A stretch of 64,000 nt of DNA, taken from Jannaschia sp. M317. GTDB lineage: Bacteria; Pseudomonadota; Alphaproteobacteria; Rhodobacterales; Rhodobacteraceae. Positions within the stretch are counted from its first letter, which is position 1. The number at the start of each line of letters is the position of its first letter. Position numbers and translations under genes: made by a program. The stretch covers positions 1-64,000 of the forward strand of contig NZ_CP081156.1 in NCBI RefSeq assembly GCF_025141175.1, given 5' to 3'. The notes under the pieces are model-generated. The model saw only the letters and a program-made list of their open reading frames with translations. It had not been told where the DNA came from and did no database searches. Below, in pieces: positions 10,278 to 19,096 of the stretch.

Positions 10278-12161
10278 ATGACCGTCTATTTTGCGCCCAC
10301 GGGCGATCCTGTTCAGGCCAATACCTTCAACAATGACCGCCAGAGCTGGGCGCAGATCGCCGCCCGGCCCGATGGGGGCTATGTGGTGGTCTGGACCTCG
10401 TTCGCGCAGGATGGCGACCGAGATGGCATCCACTATCGTATCTTCGACGCCGCCGGACAGCCGCTGACCACGGAGGTGCTGCTCAACGAGATCACCGACG
10501 GCGTGCAGCGCGGGCCCGACATCGCCATGGCGGCCGACGGCAGCTTTACCGTGGTCTGGGAAAGCTTTGGCAACGACGGCTCGGTCTTTGGCATCGCCGC
10601 TCGCAACGTCTCGGCGGCGGGGGTGCCGGTGGGCGACGAATTCGTGGTCAACACCTACACAAATTCGGTGCAGGATCTGGTGGTCGCGGCGCGGCTGGAC
10701 GGGGGGGGCGTGGCCGCCGCCTGGGAAAGCTTTGGCTTTGACGGTGACCGCGACGGCATCGCCACACGCCTGGTGGGCCCCAACGATGCCGGGGCCGATG
10801 ACCGTGTGGCCAATACCACCACCACCTACAACGACCTGACCCCGGCCATCGCCGCAACCCGTGACGGCGGTTATGTGGTGGCCTGGAACGACAACCGCCT
10901 GACCGGCAATTTCGGCACCGAAATGGACATCCGCGCCCAGCGGTTCGACGCCGGTGCCAACCCGGTCGGGCCGGAGTTCCTGGTCAACACCACAACCGAC
11001 GGCACCCAGAAACAGGTCGATGTGATCGGCCTGGCGGGCGGCGGTTTCGTCGCGGTCTGGGAATCCCTGGTGAACGGCGGCACCGGCCAGAGCGGCATCC
11101 TGGGACAGCGGTTCGACGCGGGCGGCAACCGCCTGGGCGAAGAGTTCAAGATCAACCAGAGCAGCGCCTTCTTCTACCAGGCCGATGTGATCGACCTGGC
11201 GAATGGCGGCTTTGCCGTGACCTGGATGTCGGGGGGCGAATTCGTCAACGGCCAGAATGTCGTCCCCCAGGGGCACTACGTCCGCATCTATGACGCGGCG
11301 GGCACTGCGCTGGACGACGAGATGCTGGTCAACACCGACCGGTCCACCAACATCCGCGTGTCCGAAATCGCGGAACTGGCCTCGGGCGATCTGATGCTGG
11401 CCTTCATCTCGCGCGCGGGGGATGCCGACGGGGCCGACGTGCTGGTGCAGCGCATCGGCCGCTTCGGAGAGATCGAGGGCACCGCGGGCGACGACCTGCT
11501 GACCGGGGCGGCGGGCGATGACCGCATTCAGGGTCTGGCGGGGGATGACACGCTGGGCGGATTGGACGGGGTCGACACGCTGGTGGGCGGCGCGGGCAAC
11601 GATGTGCTGACCGGCGGCACCTCCATGGCCGACCTGCGCGATGTGATCTTTGGCGGCGAGGGTAATGACACCATCGACGGCGGCTACGGCAACGACGAGC
11701 TGCGCGGCGACGCCGGTGATGACAGCATCGCGGGCGGGTTCGGCGCGGATACCGTGATCGGTGGGGTTGGCAACGATACGCTGACCGGGTCCGCCTTTGG
11801 CGACCTGATCTTTGGCGGCGACGGGATGGATTTCATCAATGGCGGCTTCGGGTCGGACCGGGTGAACGGCGGCGCGGATGCCGACACGTTCTTCCATCTG
11901 GGCATTGCCGATCACGGCAGCGACTGGATCCAGGACTATAACGCGGCGGACGGCGACGTGCTGGTCTACGGCGGCAATGCCACCCGCGACCAGTTCCAGA
12001 TCAACACGACGACCACCCCCACGGCGGGCGCGGACGACGTGCAGGAGGCTTTCGTCATCTACCGCCCCACGGGACAGATCCTCTGGGCGCTGGTCGATGG
12101 CGACGGGCAGGCGGAAATCAATCTGCGCCTGAACGGACAGGTCTTTGATCTGACCGCCTGA
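10278..12161 (+). CDS. RTX protein with tandem beta-propeller-like repeats
   Basis: The ATG at 10278 has GGGGAG seven bases upstream; the longer frame from 10215 lacks such a site. The product is 627 residues. Residues 10-390 contain about six units of 50-70 residues with the pattern DGGYVVVWTSFAQDGD ... FDAxGxxxGxEFxVNTxT. These resemble the propeller-like repeats common at the N-termini of RTX adhesins. RTX nonapeptides start near residue 399 and the shared tail near 11615, ending in QVFDLTA. Likely a secreted, Ca2+-stabilised matrix or surface protein. It is the last of the tandem RTX block and is followed by a glycosyltransferase on the same strand. Confidence 0.83.
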   Translation: MTVYFAPTGDPVQANTFNNDRQSWAQIAARPDGGYVVVWTSFAQDGDRDGIHYRIFDAAGQPLTTEVLLNEITDGVQRGPDIAMAADGSFTVVWESFGNDGSVFGIAARNVSAAGVPVGDEFVVNTYTNSVQDLVVAARLDGGGVAAAWESFGFDGDRDGIATRLVGPNDAGADDRVANTTTTYNDLTPAIAATRDGGYVVAWNDNRLTGNFGTEMDIRAQRFDAGANPVGPEFLVNTTTDGTQKQVDVIGLAGGGFVAVWESLVNGGTGQSGILGQRFDAGGNRLGEEFKINQSSAFFYQADVIDLANGGFAVTWMSGGEFVNGQNVVPQGHYVRIYDAAGTALDDEMLVNTDRSTNIRVSEIAELASGDLMLAFISRAGDADGADVLVQRIGRFGEIEGTAGDDLLTGAAGDDRIQGLAGDDTLGGLDGVDTLVGGAGNDVLTGGTSMADLRDVIFGGEGNDTIDGGYGNDELRGDAGDDSIAGGFGADTVIGGVGNDTLTGSAFGDLIFGGDGMDFINGGFGSDRVNGGADADTFFHLGIADHGSDWIQDYNAADGDVLVYGGNATRDQFQINTTTTPTAGADDVQEAFVIYRPTGQILWALVDGDGQAEINLRLNGQVFDLTA

Positions 12162-12246
12162 GGCGCGCCCGCGCGGGCCAAGGCTTGTGCTGCCCGGAGC
12201 GGGGCCTGTATCCCTCGGCAATTCCTGTCCTCCTGCGGAACTGCCC

Positions 12247-13236
12247 ATGCCCGATCCGATCCCCCCGCACGCCCCTGTCAGCGGGTCCGAACCGGTCGCC
12301 GGGGTGTCGTCCCGGCAGCGTCTGGCGGTCCTTCTGGCCACGTACAACGGGGCCAATTGGCTGGGGCCGCAACTGGACAGTATCGCCGCTCAGACCCTGC
12401 GACCCGACCTGCTGATGGTCAGCGACGACGCCTCGCAGGATGCCACGCCGGATGTTCTGGACGCCTTTGCCACCGCCACCCCGGACATCCCGGTTCGGCG
12501 GCTGGAGGGGCCGGGTGCCGGGGCGGCGGCCAATTTCCTGTCCCTGATCCGGCGGGTGCCGAGCGATATCGACCGGATTTCCTTTGCCGATCAGGACGAC
12601 GTCTGGCAGCCGGGCAAGCTGGCGCGGGCCATGGCGCATCTGGATGCGGCGGGCGATGGGCGGCCCGCGCTTTATTGTGCGCGGATCCTGGTCTGCGATG
12701 CGGATCTGTCAAACCGCAAACCGTCACGCGGGCCGTCCCGCGCGCCGTCGTTCCGCAACGCGCTGACCCAGAACATCGCCACCGGCAATACCATCGTGCT
12801 CAACCGCCCGGCGCTGGCGCTGGTGCGGGCGGCGGCGGCGGTGACCGGGCCGATCGTGGTGCATGACTGGTGGCTTTACCAGATCGTGACCGGGGCAGGG
12901 GGACGCATCCTGTTCGATACGGAGCCGCAGGTGCTCTACCGTCAGCACGGGGCCAACCTGATCGGGGCCAACAGCGGCCTCGTGGCGCGCACCCGCCGTA
13001 TCCGGCAATTGCTGGGGGGGGTTTACGGCGACTGGAACAGGCTGAACCTGGCCGCGCTAGAGGCGGCGCAGGACCTGCTGACCTCCGAGAATGCGGCCCT
13101 GGTGACGGGGTTCGCGGCGGCGCGCCGGGCCGGACCGGTGGCGCGGGTCGCGGCGCTGCCGCGACTGGGTCTCTACCGACAGAGCTGGATGGGCCAGAGC
13201 TCGCTTTATGCGGCGGCGGCCCTGGGCAAGATCTGA
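12247..13236 (+). CDS. Family 2 glycosyltransferase (rhamnosyltransferase-like)
   Basis: 329 residues from ATG 12247; a GTG at 12187 would add 20 residues of unlikely sequence. The GT2 fold is clear: AVLLATYNGANWLGPQLDSI at the N-terminus, the nucleotide/metal region SDDASQDATPDV, then FADQDDVW (the DxD-like motif), and VHDWWLYQIV with YRQHGANLIG downstream, as in bacterial rhamnosyl- and related transferases. It would add one sugar to a lipid-linked or nascent chain at the inner face of the inner membrane. It converges on the alginate-type operon, with only five bases between the two stop codons. Donor and acceptor cannot be deduced; dTDP-rhamnose made by the rml genes is a candidate. Confidence 0.85.
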   Translation: MPDPIPPHAPVSGSEPVAGVSSRQRLAVLLATYNGANWLGPQLDSIAAQTLRPDLLMVSDDASQDATPDVLDAFATATPDIPVRRLEGPGAGAAANFLSLIRRVPSDIDRISFADQDDVWQPGKLARAMAHLDAAGDGRPALYCARILVCDADLSNRKPSRGPSRAPSFRNALTQNIATGNTIVLNRPALALVRAAAAVTGPIVVHDWWLYQIVTGAGGRILFDTEPQVLYRQHGANLIGANSGLVARTRRIRQLLGGVYGDWNRLNLAALEAAQDLLTSENAALVTGFAAARRAGPVARVAALPRLGLYRQSWMGQSSLYAAAALGKI

Positions 13237-13241
13237 CGCGC

Positions 13242-14237
13242 CTAGCGCGACCAGAGCGTGCTCTGATCCCCGCCCAGCTTGGAATAACTCAGCGGGCGCA
13301 GCGGCTGGGCCACCCGCTCGGCGCGGGCGTCGGGGGTCAGGGCCAGCCAGGCCTCCAGCCAGGCCAGTTGAAAGGGTTTCGCCCCGCCCGCCTCGAAGGT
13401 GGTCTGCGTCTCGCCGGTCAGGATCGCCACGCGGGCCCCGCCGCTGTCCAGTTCATCCAGGGTGAAATCCACCACCCGTGCCAATGCGCGGTCACAGCGC
13501 GGGGTCAGGTCGATGCCCGCCCCCTTCAGCACGGCGGCCCCGGTGACCAGCGGTGCCACGGCGTGCAACTGGTAATGCATCGCGCGCGGCCCGCGCGACA
13601 TTTCCTGGGGCAGGGCCCCCGCCTGGGTGGCGGTGCAGGCCACGTAGGTCAGCGACCAGGCCGACCAGCCGCGCATCACCGGATCGTCCGACAGATCCGC
13701 GATCGTGGCCCCGGCCAGCGCCGCCCAGGCGCGCAGGTTCCCGCGCGAGGCGCCGTCGGTCGCCGTCTCCCAGAAGGTCATCTGTTCGACCATGCGCCGC
13801 GACAGCCAGGCCGCGACATCCGCCTTGGCGCGCCCGTCACGGGCCAGCGGCCAGGCGGCGCGGGCGGCCAGGCCCAGACCGGCCAGGCGCGACCCGGCCG
13901 TCAGCCGGGCGGTTTCACTGTCGAGCGCGGCCAGCGCATCGGCGCGCGCCCAATCGGCCAACTGCGCCAGGGCGCAATCGGCGCGGGTCTGGGCGTCTTC
14001 GCCTGGGTCGGTCAGCCGGGACAGGGCGGTGATGAAATCATCGACCGGGCGCAGGGCATCGCGCGCCTCGGAGGCGGTCTGCTTGTTGAGCGTGGCGCGG
14101 CGGTCGTCGCTGCCCTTGTAGGGCGAGGCAAAGGCCAGCCCCGCGACCGGGGTCACCGATGTCTCGCAGGCGGCGGCCAGCGCGGGCGCCCCCAGGGTCG
14201 ACAGCACGAGGGCGGCGGTCAGGGTCAGGCCCCTCAC
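13242..14237 (-). CDS. algL: AlgL-like alginate lyase family protein, catalytic His replaced
   Basis: 331 residues. The GTG start overlaps the stop of the upstream gene (GTGA), and a signal peptide precedes cleavage near ALAAACE. Family 5 polysaccharide lyase landmarks are present: DFITALSRLTD, DCALAQLADWARADAL, LPQEMSRGPRAMHYQ and a C-terminal LSYSKLGGDQSTLW. In AlgL the NNHSYW motif carries the charge-neutralising His. A gap-free alignment anchored on LPNEL/LPQEM puts GNLRAW at this site: His becomes Leu and Tyr becomes Ala, while the downstream Arg and Tyr (R..RAMHY) are kept. It is therefore probably weak or inactive as a lyase. Periplasmic AlgL clears misdirected polymer and belongs to the secretion complex; a structural role could persist. 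Last gene of the operon. Confidence 0.78.
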   Translation of the reverse strand: MRGLTLTAALVLSTLGAPALAAACETSVTPVAGLAFASPYKGSDDRRATLNKQTASEARDALRPVDDFITALSRLTDPGEDAQTRADCALAQLADWARADALAALDSETARLTAGSRLAGLGLAARAAWPLARDGRAKADVAAWLSRRMVEQMTFWETATDGASRGNLRAWAALAGATIADLSDDPVMRGWSAWSLTYVACTATQAGALPQEMSRGPRAMHYQLHAVAPLVTGAAVLKGAGIDLTPRCDRALARVVDFTLDELDSGGARVAILTGETQTTFEAGGAKPFQLAWLEAWLALTPDARAERVAQPLRPLSYSKLGGDQSTLWSR

Positions 14238-16978
14238 AATCCGGACCCCAGCCGCAGCAGGCGGGCCAGCGTCGGCGCGCGGCCTTCGCCCAGCTCGGAC
14301 GCGCGGTCCAGCCAGATCAGCGCGGTTTCCGGGTCGCGCATGGCGGCAGGCCCCATGCCCAGAACGGTGCCCAGTTCGACCATGGCGCCGGCGTGATCGC
14401 CGCGGGCGGCGCGGCTGAACCATTCGATCGCCGGGGCCAGATCGGCCGCCGTTTCGGCGCGGCCCTGCAGGTACAGCCCGTATTCGTGGGCCGCCGCCGG
14501 GTCGCCCGATTGCGCCGCACGCATCAAAAGCGGCTGCACATCCAGCTGCGAGGCGACCAGCGCCTGCACCGCGCCCGGTGCCGCCCGCCAGGCGCGCAGC
14601 ACCGGCAGGGGATCGACGCCGGGGGTTTCCACCAGGCTGGCCATGTGGCGCAGCGCGGCTTCGGGGGCGTAGGTTTCCAGATCGACGTTGGAGGTCAGGC
14701 GGAACAGTTCCAGCGCGGCGCGCGGGTCGCCGTCGGCCATGGACCGCGCCGCCACATCGGCGGCATCGGGCGCGCGGCCGGTGTCGTAGAACGCCATCTG
14801 CCGGTCGGTCAGCCGCAGCTTAGACAGGGTGTGCCCGCCTTCCAGCGACATGCCGATGCGGCGCCAGTGATAGGACATCTGGCCGTCGTCATGGCTGGCA
14901 TAGGCCTCGCCGATTTCGTCTGCGTCCTTGGTGGTGCAGTTCATCAGCGACACGGCCCGGTCGATGTAATCGTCCAGCCGCGCGGTTTCGATGTGGGGGA
15001 TCGCGAACATCAGCGCCAGGAAATCGCCGCGCGCCTCGATGATCTCGGCGAACTGGGCATAGACCTCGGCCTCGGGGCGCCCGGAGGTGCGCGCCAGCAG
15101 GCGGATCGCGGCGCCTTCGCCACGGTTGCCCGCCATGGTCAGCAGGCCCTCGATTTCATCGGCGATTTCGGGATCGCGCGAGGCGTGTTCAACCAGAACG
15201 ATCGACAGATCCAGCGCAGTGGTGACGCCGTTGTTGAGATAGACGCGGCGGAACAGCTCCACCGCCAGGTTGCGCTCGGCGGGGGTCAGGGCCAGCTCGA
15301 ATTCCAGCTCGGCGAAGGCCTCCATCGCCTGATCCGATCCATTGAGCCGTTCGGCCCAGAACCGCAGGGCGGCATCGGGCAGATTGCCCGCCTCGACGCG
15401 CTGCACGTGGGCGGCCAGCATCGTGGTGCGCCCGTCCAGCGCCTGGCTCTGGATACGGGCGATGGTTTCGGGTTCGCGGTAGGGGTCCAGCGCCAGAAGG
15501 TCGGTGGCCGAAATCCGCACCGCTTCGTGGCCCGACGCCTGATAGGCCTCATGCCAATGGGTCGCCTCGACCAGCTGCGGGGCCGCGTTGACCTGGCAAC
15601 GATAGAGCCCGTCGAGCATGTGCATCGACTCCGCCAGCCCATGACGCGACACCGTTTCCATCAGCAGGCTGATGGCGCGGTCGCGCTGCGCCGGGTCGTC
15701 GCGGTAGCGCATCAGGATCTGCGCCAGCATCTGCATGCCCGGCCCGTCGCCCCGCGCCACGGCCTGTTCCAGATAGTCGATCGCCTCGGCCTCACCGGCC
15801 CAGCGGCCCCTGCGGATGCGCACCTCGCGCGCCAATCGGGTAAAGACGGACCCGGGCGCGGTCTCGATTTCGGCAATCTCGCGCAGGTATTTCAGATAGG
15901 CGCTGTCGTCGTCGGCCTCCATGCCGTCGACGTTGATGATCAGATCCAGAAGCGGCGCGACCGAGCGGCGCGCGCCCGCGTCGTCCTCGCTGTAGTTGAA
16001 GCCCAGGATCCGGTTCAGCACCTCGGGGGTGACCGCGCCGCTTTCCAGAAGGGCCTCGGTCTCTCCGGCGTCGGGACGGCGGCCCAGGGTCACGGCCACC
16101 TCCAGGAAGTGGCGCATCTCTTCGTTGTCCTTGGCGGACGCGGGGGCGTTCATGTGATGCTCGACGATGCGCCAGGCGCTTTCGGCGTCGCCCATGTTGG
16201 CCGCGAACCGCCGCCAGTCGAAGGCCAGCGCGGGATCGGCCTGCACCACTTCGCCCAGCTCATATTCGCGGGCAATCCGTTCGGCCCGCCGACAGATGCC
16301 GTTGTCCAGCGCGCCCAGCACGCCGCCCATGGCCATGGTGATCGTCAGGTCCAGCGGCGCGTCCCAGCCGTCCAGCATCTCGCCCCGGATCTGCATCCGG
16401 GCGATTTCCAGCAAGGCATCGGGGCTGCCAGCATAGGCGGTTTCGCGCAACAGGTCCTGGGCAAAGGCCAGGTCCGGCTCGGTGCCGGTGCCATCCAGGT
16501 AGAACTGCGCCAGGGTGATGCTCTGGCTGTGGGTCAGGGTCTCGGCCCGGGCGCGCAGCGAGGGCACGAGGCCCGCGTCCATCAGCTCCTGCGGGCGACC
16601 GGCGGCCAGGTGCAGGTCGATCAGCTGCAAGGTGGCATCGACCGCGTCAAAGCGGGGGTCGACCTGCATCCGGCGTTCGATCAGGGCGGCGATGAAGTCG
16701 AATTCGCCCGCCGGATCGGTGCGCATCAGGTTGCGGATGTCGCGGCGCAGATAGCGGGCGCGGGTGGGGTCGGTCAGGTCCTCGTCGCGGCCCTCGACGT
16801 CCAGGTCGTCCTCGCGGGCGACCTCGCGGGGCAGGCAGGCGTCGGGATGCACGATCGCGGGCGGCGCAAAGCGCAGGGCGGGCACGCCGGAATGTTGCAC
16901 GGCAATCTGCGCGGTTGCAGGCGTCAGCGTGGTGGCGGCCAGAAGGCCCGCCAGCATCAGGGAAAGACGGGTGTTCAC
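14234..16978 (-). CDS. Large periplasmic TPR/Sel1-repeat protein, AlgK-like position
   Basis: 914 residues from a GTG overlapping the upstream stop (GTGA), with a signal peptide ending near PATAQ. The mature protein is almost all alpha-helical repeat. Clear Sel1/TPR units include SPDALLEIARMQIRG, GPGMQMLAQILMRY and, near the end, GDPAAAHEYGLYLQGRAE with DHAGAMVELGTVLG. AlgK of Pseudomonas is an outer-membrane lipoprotein scaffold of about 475 residues built from such repeats. This protein is twice as long and has no lipobox cysteine, so it should be soluble in the periplasm. Its place between the AlgX-like and AlgL-like genes supports a scaffold role in the polymer-export complex. The AlgK equivalence is inferred from repeat type and context. 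Confidence 0.7.
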   Translation of the reverse strand: MNTRLSLMLAGLLAATTLTPATAQIAVQHSGVPALRFAPPAIVHPDACLPREVAREDDLDVEGRDEDLTDPTRARYLRRDIRNLMRTDPAGEFDFIAALIERRMQVDPRFDAVDATLQLIDLHLAAGRPQELMDAGLVPSLRARAETLTHSQSITLAQFYLDGTGTEPDLAFAQDLLRETAYAGSPDALLEIARMQIRGEMLDGWDAPLDLTITMAMGGVLGALDNGICRRAERIAREYELGEVVQADPALAFDWRRFAANMGDAESAWRIVEHHMNAPASAKDNEEMRHFLEVAVTLGRRPDAGETEALLESGAVTPEVLNRILGFNYSEDDAGARRSVAPLLDLIINVDGMEADDDSAYLKYLREIAEIETAPGSVFTRLAREVRIRRGRWAGEAEAIDYLEQAVARGDGPGMQMLAQILMRYRDDPAQRDRAISLLMETVSRHGLAESMHMLDGLYRCQVNAAPQLVEATHWHEAYQASGHEAVRISATDLLALDPYREPETIARIQSQALDGRTTMLAAHVQRVEAGNLPDAALRFWAERLNGSDQAMEAFAELEFELALTPAERNLAVELFRRVYLNNGVTTALDLSIVLVEHASRDPEIADEIEGLLTMAGNRGEGAAIRLLARTSGRPEAEVYAQFAEIIEARGDFLALMFAIPHIETARLDDYIDRAVSLMNCTTKDADEIGEAYASHDDGQMSYHWRRIGMSLEGGHTLSKLRLTDRQMAFYDTGRAPDAADVAARSMADGDPRAALELFRLTSNVDLETYAPEAALRHMASLVETPGVDPLPVLRAWRAAPGAVQALVASQLDVQPLLMRAAQSGDPAAAHEYGLYLQGRAETAADLAPAIEWFSRAARGDHAGAMVELGTVLGMGPAAMRDPETALIWLDRASELGEGRAPTLARLLRLGSGL

Positions 16979-18282
16979 AGCGTCACCTCCGGCAGGTCGC
17001 AGACGGTCAGGCGGGGCAGGCCCCCAAAGCCGGTCGCGGTCTGGATTTCAACGCCCGTCGCCCCCTGGGGCCAAAGCCCGGTGAGCGGCAGGTAAAAGCG
17101 CCCGCCCAGCACGTGGCCGGGGGCGCGATAGATGGATTTGACCCGCTGGGCGCCGTCCTCGGCGGTAAAGCGGAACGCGACCGAGCCGGGGGCGGTGCCG
17201 CCCGCATCCAGCATCAGCACGCGGTTCGCGGCGGCGGGTACGGCGCGCAGGCTGGCCTGCAACCGGCCCGGCGCGCTGCCTGCGGCCAGGTCCAGCGTCA
17301 CCGTGCAGCTGGCGGTGGCCGCCGCGATCAGCTCGGCCATGGGTTGGTCGCCACGCGCGCCCAGATCGGCCCAGACCGGGAATTCCCAGACCAGAACGCC
17401 CGGCCGCTGCGCCAGAAACGCCGCCGAGGTCAGATAGGAGGAAATCGCCGCAAAGGGGTCTTCGCCGTCGATGTTGAGCGCCTGGGCCGCCCGTCCCGTG
17501 GCCTGGGACACGAAGCCCGCGAAATTGCCGCCCGCCACACCGGTCAGCCCGCTGCCGGTGATGGCCACGCTGTCGCCGGGTGTCGGGGTCGCATTGCCCG
17601 CGGGCACCGTCGACCAGGAGGTGCCGATCACCGGCGGCAGCTCGCGCGCGCAGTGGCGTTGCAGCCGGGTGCGCAGGGGCGACAGGATGCGGTGGTTGCC
17701 GACCTGGGTGGTGGTGAAGGCCTGGGGCGCGCGCGGGGTCTGGCCTGCCTCGGACAGGGCGGTGCCCACGGCCCCGGCCAGCGCGCGCAGGCCTTCGGGG
17801 CTGGGGCGGGTGTCATGGGCCGGGAAGGGGGCCGTGCCCGTGGTGGCCAGCTGGCGCATGGCCGCGCGCCCGTCGGCGGCAATCACGCCCCGGTCGCGCA
17901 GGCGGCGGATGTTTTCGGCATAGACACTGGCGGCCAGGTCGGGCGCATAGCCCGCGTGGCCCGCCACCGAAGGCAGGGTTTCCGGCATCGCCAGCGCCTT
18001 GGTCGGCACCGGCAGCACGACCAGCGTGGTACCGCCTGCCGCCAGCGCCTGCGACAGCGCGGCGATTTCAGCCAGCGTGCGTTCGGCGATCCAGTGGTCG
18101 GAATGCAGGTCGGGGTCTATGCGGTAGAACCCGCCATCGGTGCCCTCGACCACGTCGATGCCCGGCGCGGCGATACCCCGGCAGGCATAGGTAGAGGCCT
18201 GGGCCTGCCCCGGCAACAACACCGTCGGAGCGGCCAGCACGGCCAGGGCGGCTGCGGTTCTGAGGATCTTGTTCGGTGTCAT
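16975..18282 (-). CDS. algX: AlgX-like SGNH-fold protein lacking the acetyltransferase triad
   Basis: 435 residues with a signal peptide (cleavage near GQAQAS). Order of landmarks: VLPVPTKALAMP, the Asp-x-His region, the nucleophile region with NFAGFVSQATG, LVWEFPVWADL, and a C-terminal beta region matching the AlgX carbohydrate-binding module. In AlgX and AlgJ the motif DTHW supplies Asp and His and a GTS loop the Ser. Here these read DTRPSPEG and ITGSGLT, so His becomes Arg and the nucleophilic Ser is Gly. O-acetyltransfer is therefore unlikely. No algI, algJ or algF is in the window, which fits loss of acetylation. It may still act as a polymer-binding part of the periplasmic complex. The stop overlaps the next start (GTGA). 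Confidence 0.75.
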   Translation of the reverse strand: MTPNKILRTAAALAVLAAPTVLLPGQAQASTYACRGIAAPGIDVVEGTDGGFYRIDPDLHSDHWIAERTLAEIAALSQALAAGGTTLVVLPVPTKALAMPETLPSVAGHAGYAPDLAASVYAENIRRLRDRGVIAADGRAAMRQLATTGTAPFPAHDTRPSPEGLRALAGAVGTALSEAGQTPRAPQAFTTTQVGNHRILSPLRTRLQRHCARELPPVIGTSWSTVPAGNATPTPGDSVAITGSGLTGVAGGNFAGFVSQATGRAAQALNIDGEDPFAAISSYLTSAAFLAQRPGVLVWEFPVWADLGARGDQPMAELIAAATASCTVTLDLAAGSAPGRLQASLRAVPAAANRVLMLDAGGTAPGSVAFRFTAEDGAQRVKSIYRAPGHVLGGRFYLPLTGLWPQGATGVEIQTATGFGGLPRLTVCDLPEVTL

Positions 18283-18313
18283 AGACTGCCCCCGCGGTCC
18301 GGTGTCAGAATGG

Positions 18314-19096
18314 CTAGCTGTCGTCCGTCGGATCGGACGTCAGCTGGTGAAGAAGGGTGGCGGCCGCCGTGGCCACGCCGGGATGCGGCGAAGCGGCGGC
18401 CTCGGTCAAAAGGGTCTGGACCCGGTCCGCTTCGGACCAGGCGGTGTCGGTGTCGGCCTTGGCGCGCGCCTCCAGCAGGCGCAGCGCCATGCCCAACTGT
18501 CCGCGCCCGTCGCCGATTTCCCGCATTTCCGCCAGCAGGCGGTCGCGGGTCGCATCCGACAGCGCGCCAAACAGCGTGCCTTCGCCGTTGAAACGATAGA
18601 CCGCATCCAGCGCCACGGCATTGCCGGCCCAGGCCTGCGGATAGAGCGTCGAGATATAGAGCCGGACCCGGTCGCGCGGCTCCGCCTCGGGGTCGAGACG
18701 ATCCATCGCGGTCAGCATCTCGTCCAGCAGGTAGCCGCGCCCGGTCTGCACCGCCAGCGCGGCGTAATAGGCCCGGTCGGAGGCCGTGGCCGCAGGATCG
18801 GCCAGCAGGATGCGGGTATAGCGTGTCGCCGCCAGCCCGTCGCCCCGGTCCGCCAGGTCGCGCAGGTCTTCGGGGGACACATCGGCCCCCTGGTGCATGG
18901 CACGGCGCGCGGCGCGCAGGCGGCTGTTGAGGCCGCGCATCGACCGGCGCCCCTCAGTCACCTGCACGGTGATGCCACTGGCGGTCGCGGCGGGCGGGAT
19001 GGTCATCGGCACATGGTCGCCCGGCGTCTCTGCGCGCAGCGGCACGGCGAAACCGACAAGGATAATCAACCCCAGAACAGTCAAACCCCGGATCAT
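18314..19096 (-). CDS. Small periplasmic helical-repeat protein of the alginate-type operon
   Basis: 260 residues from ATG 19096, which overlaps the stop of the gene upstream (ATGA); a longer frame from 19114 is possible. The signal peptide is hydrophobic (VLGLIILVGFAVPLRA), followed by an alpha-helical mature part with TPR/Sel1-like spacing (GLAATRYTRILLADPAA; GNAVALDAVYRFNGEGTLFG). I know no matching gene in the Pseudomonas alginate operon. Together with the 914-residue protein it gives the operon two helical-repeat periplasmic proteins, one of which could take the AlgK role. Function not assigned. Confidence 0.65.
   Translation of the reverse strand: MIRGLTVLGLIILVGFAVPLRAETPGDHVPMTIPPAATASGITVQVTEGRRSMRGLNSRLRAARRAMHQGADVSPEDLRDLADRGDGLAATRYTRILLADPAATASDRAYYAALAVQTGRGYLLDEMLTAMDRLDPEAEPRDRVRLYISTLYPQAWAGNAVALDAVYRFNGEGTLFGALSDATRDRLLAEMREIGDGRGQLGMALRLLEARAKADTDTAWSEADRVQTLLTEAAASPHPGVATAAATLLHQLTSDPTDDS

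Larger units (their letters stand above)
2385..12161 (+). repeat. Dispersed RTX tail module, about 530-545 bp per copy
   Basis: The same C-terminal module ends every gene in the block. Approximate copies: 2385-2916, 4393-4929, 6287-6832, 8353-8898, 9601-10151 and 11615-12161. A broken copy lies at about 420-889 and a more divergent one on the minus strand at 62894-63430. Most copies share long stretches of identical protein ([59 protein letters not shown]). The upstream halves of the genes are unrelated or only distantly related. Confidence 0.85.

Noticed and set aside
2829..12356. Very long open frames opposite the RTX genes (for example minus strand 2829-4673, 6955-8907, 8988-12356)
   Set aside because: They mirror GC-rich, repetitive coding sequence on the plus strand, have biased low-complexity translations and no recognisable domains.
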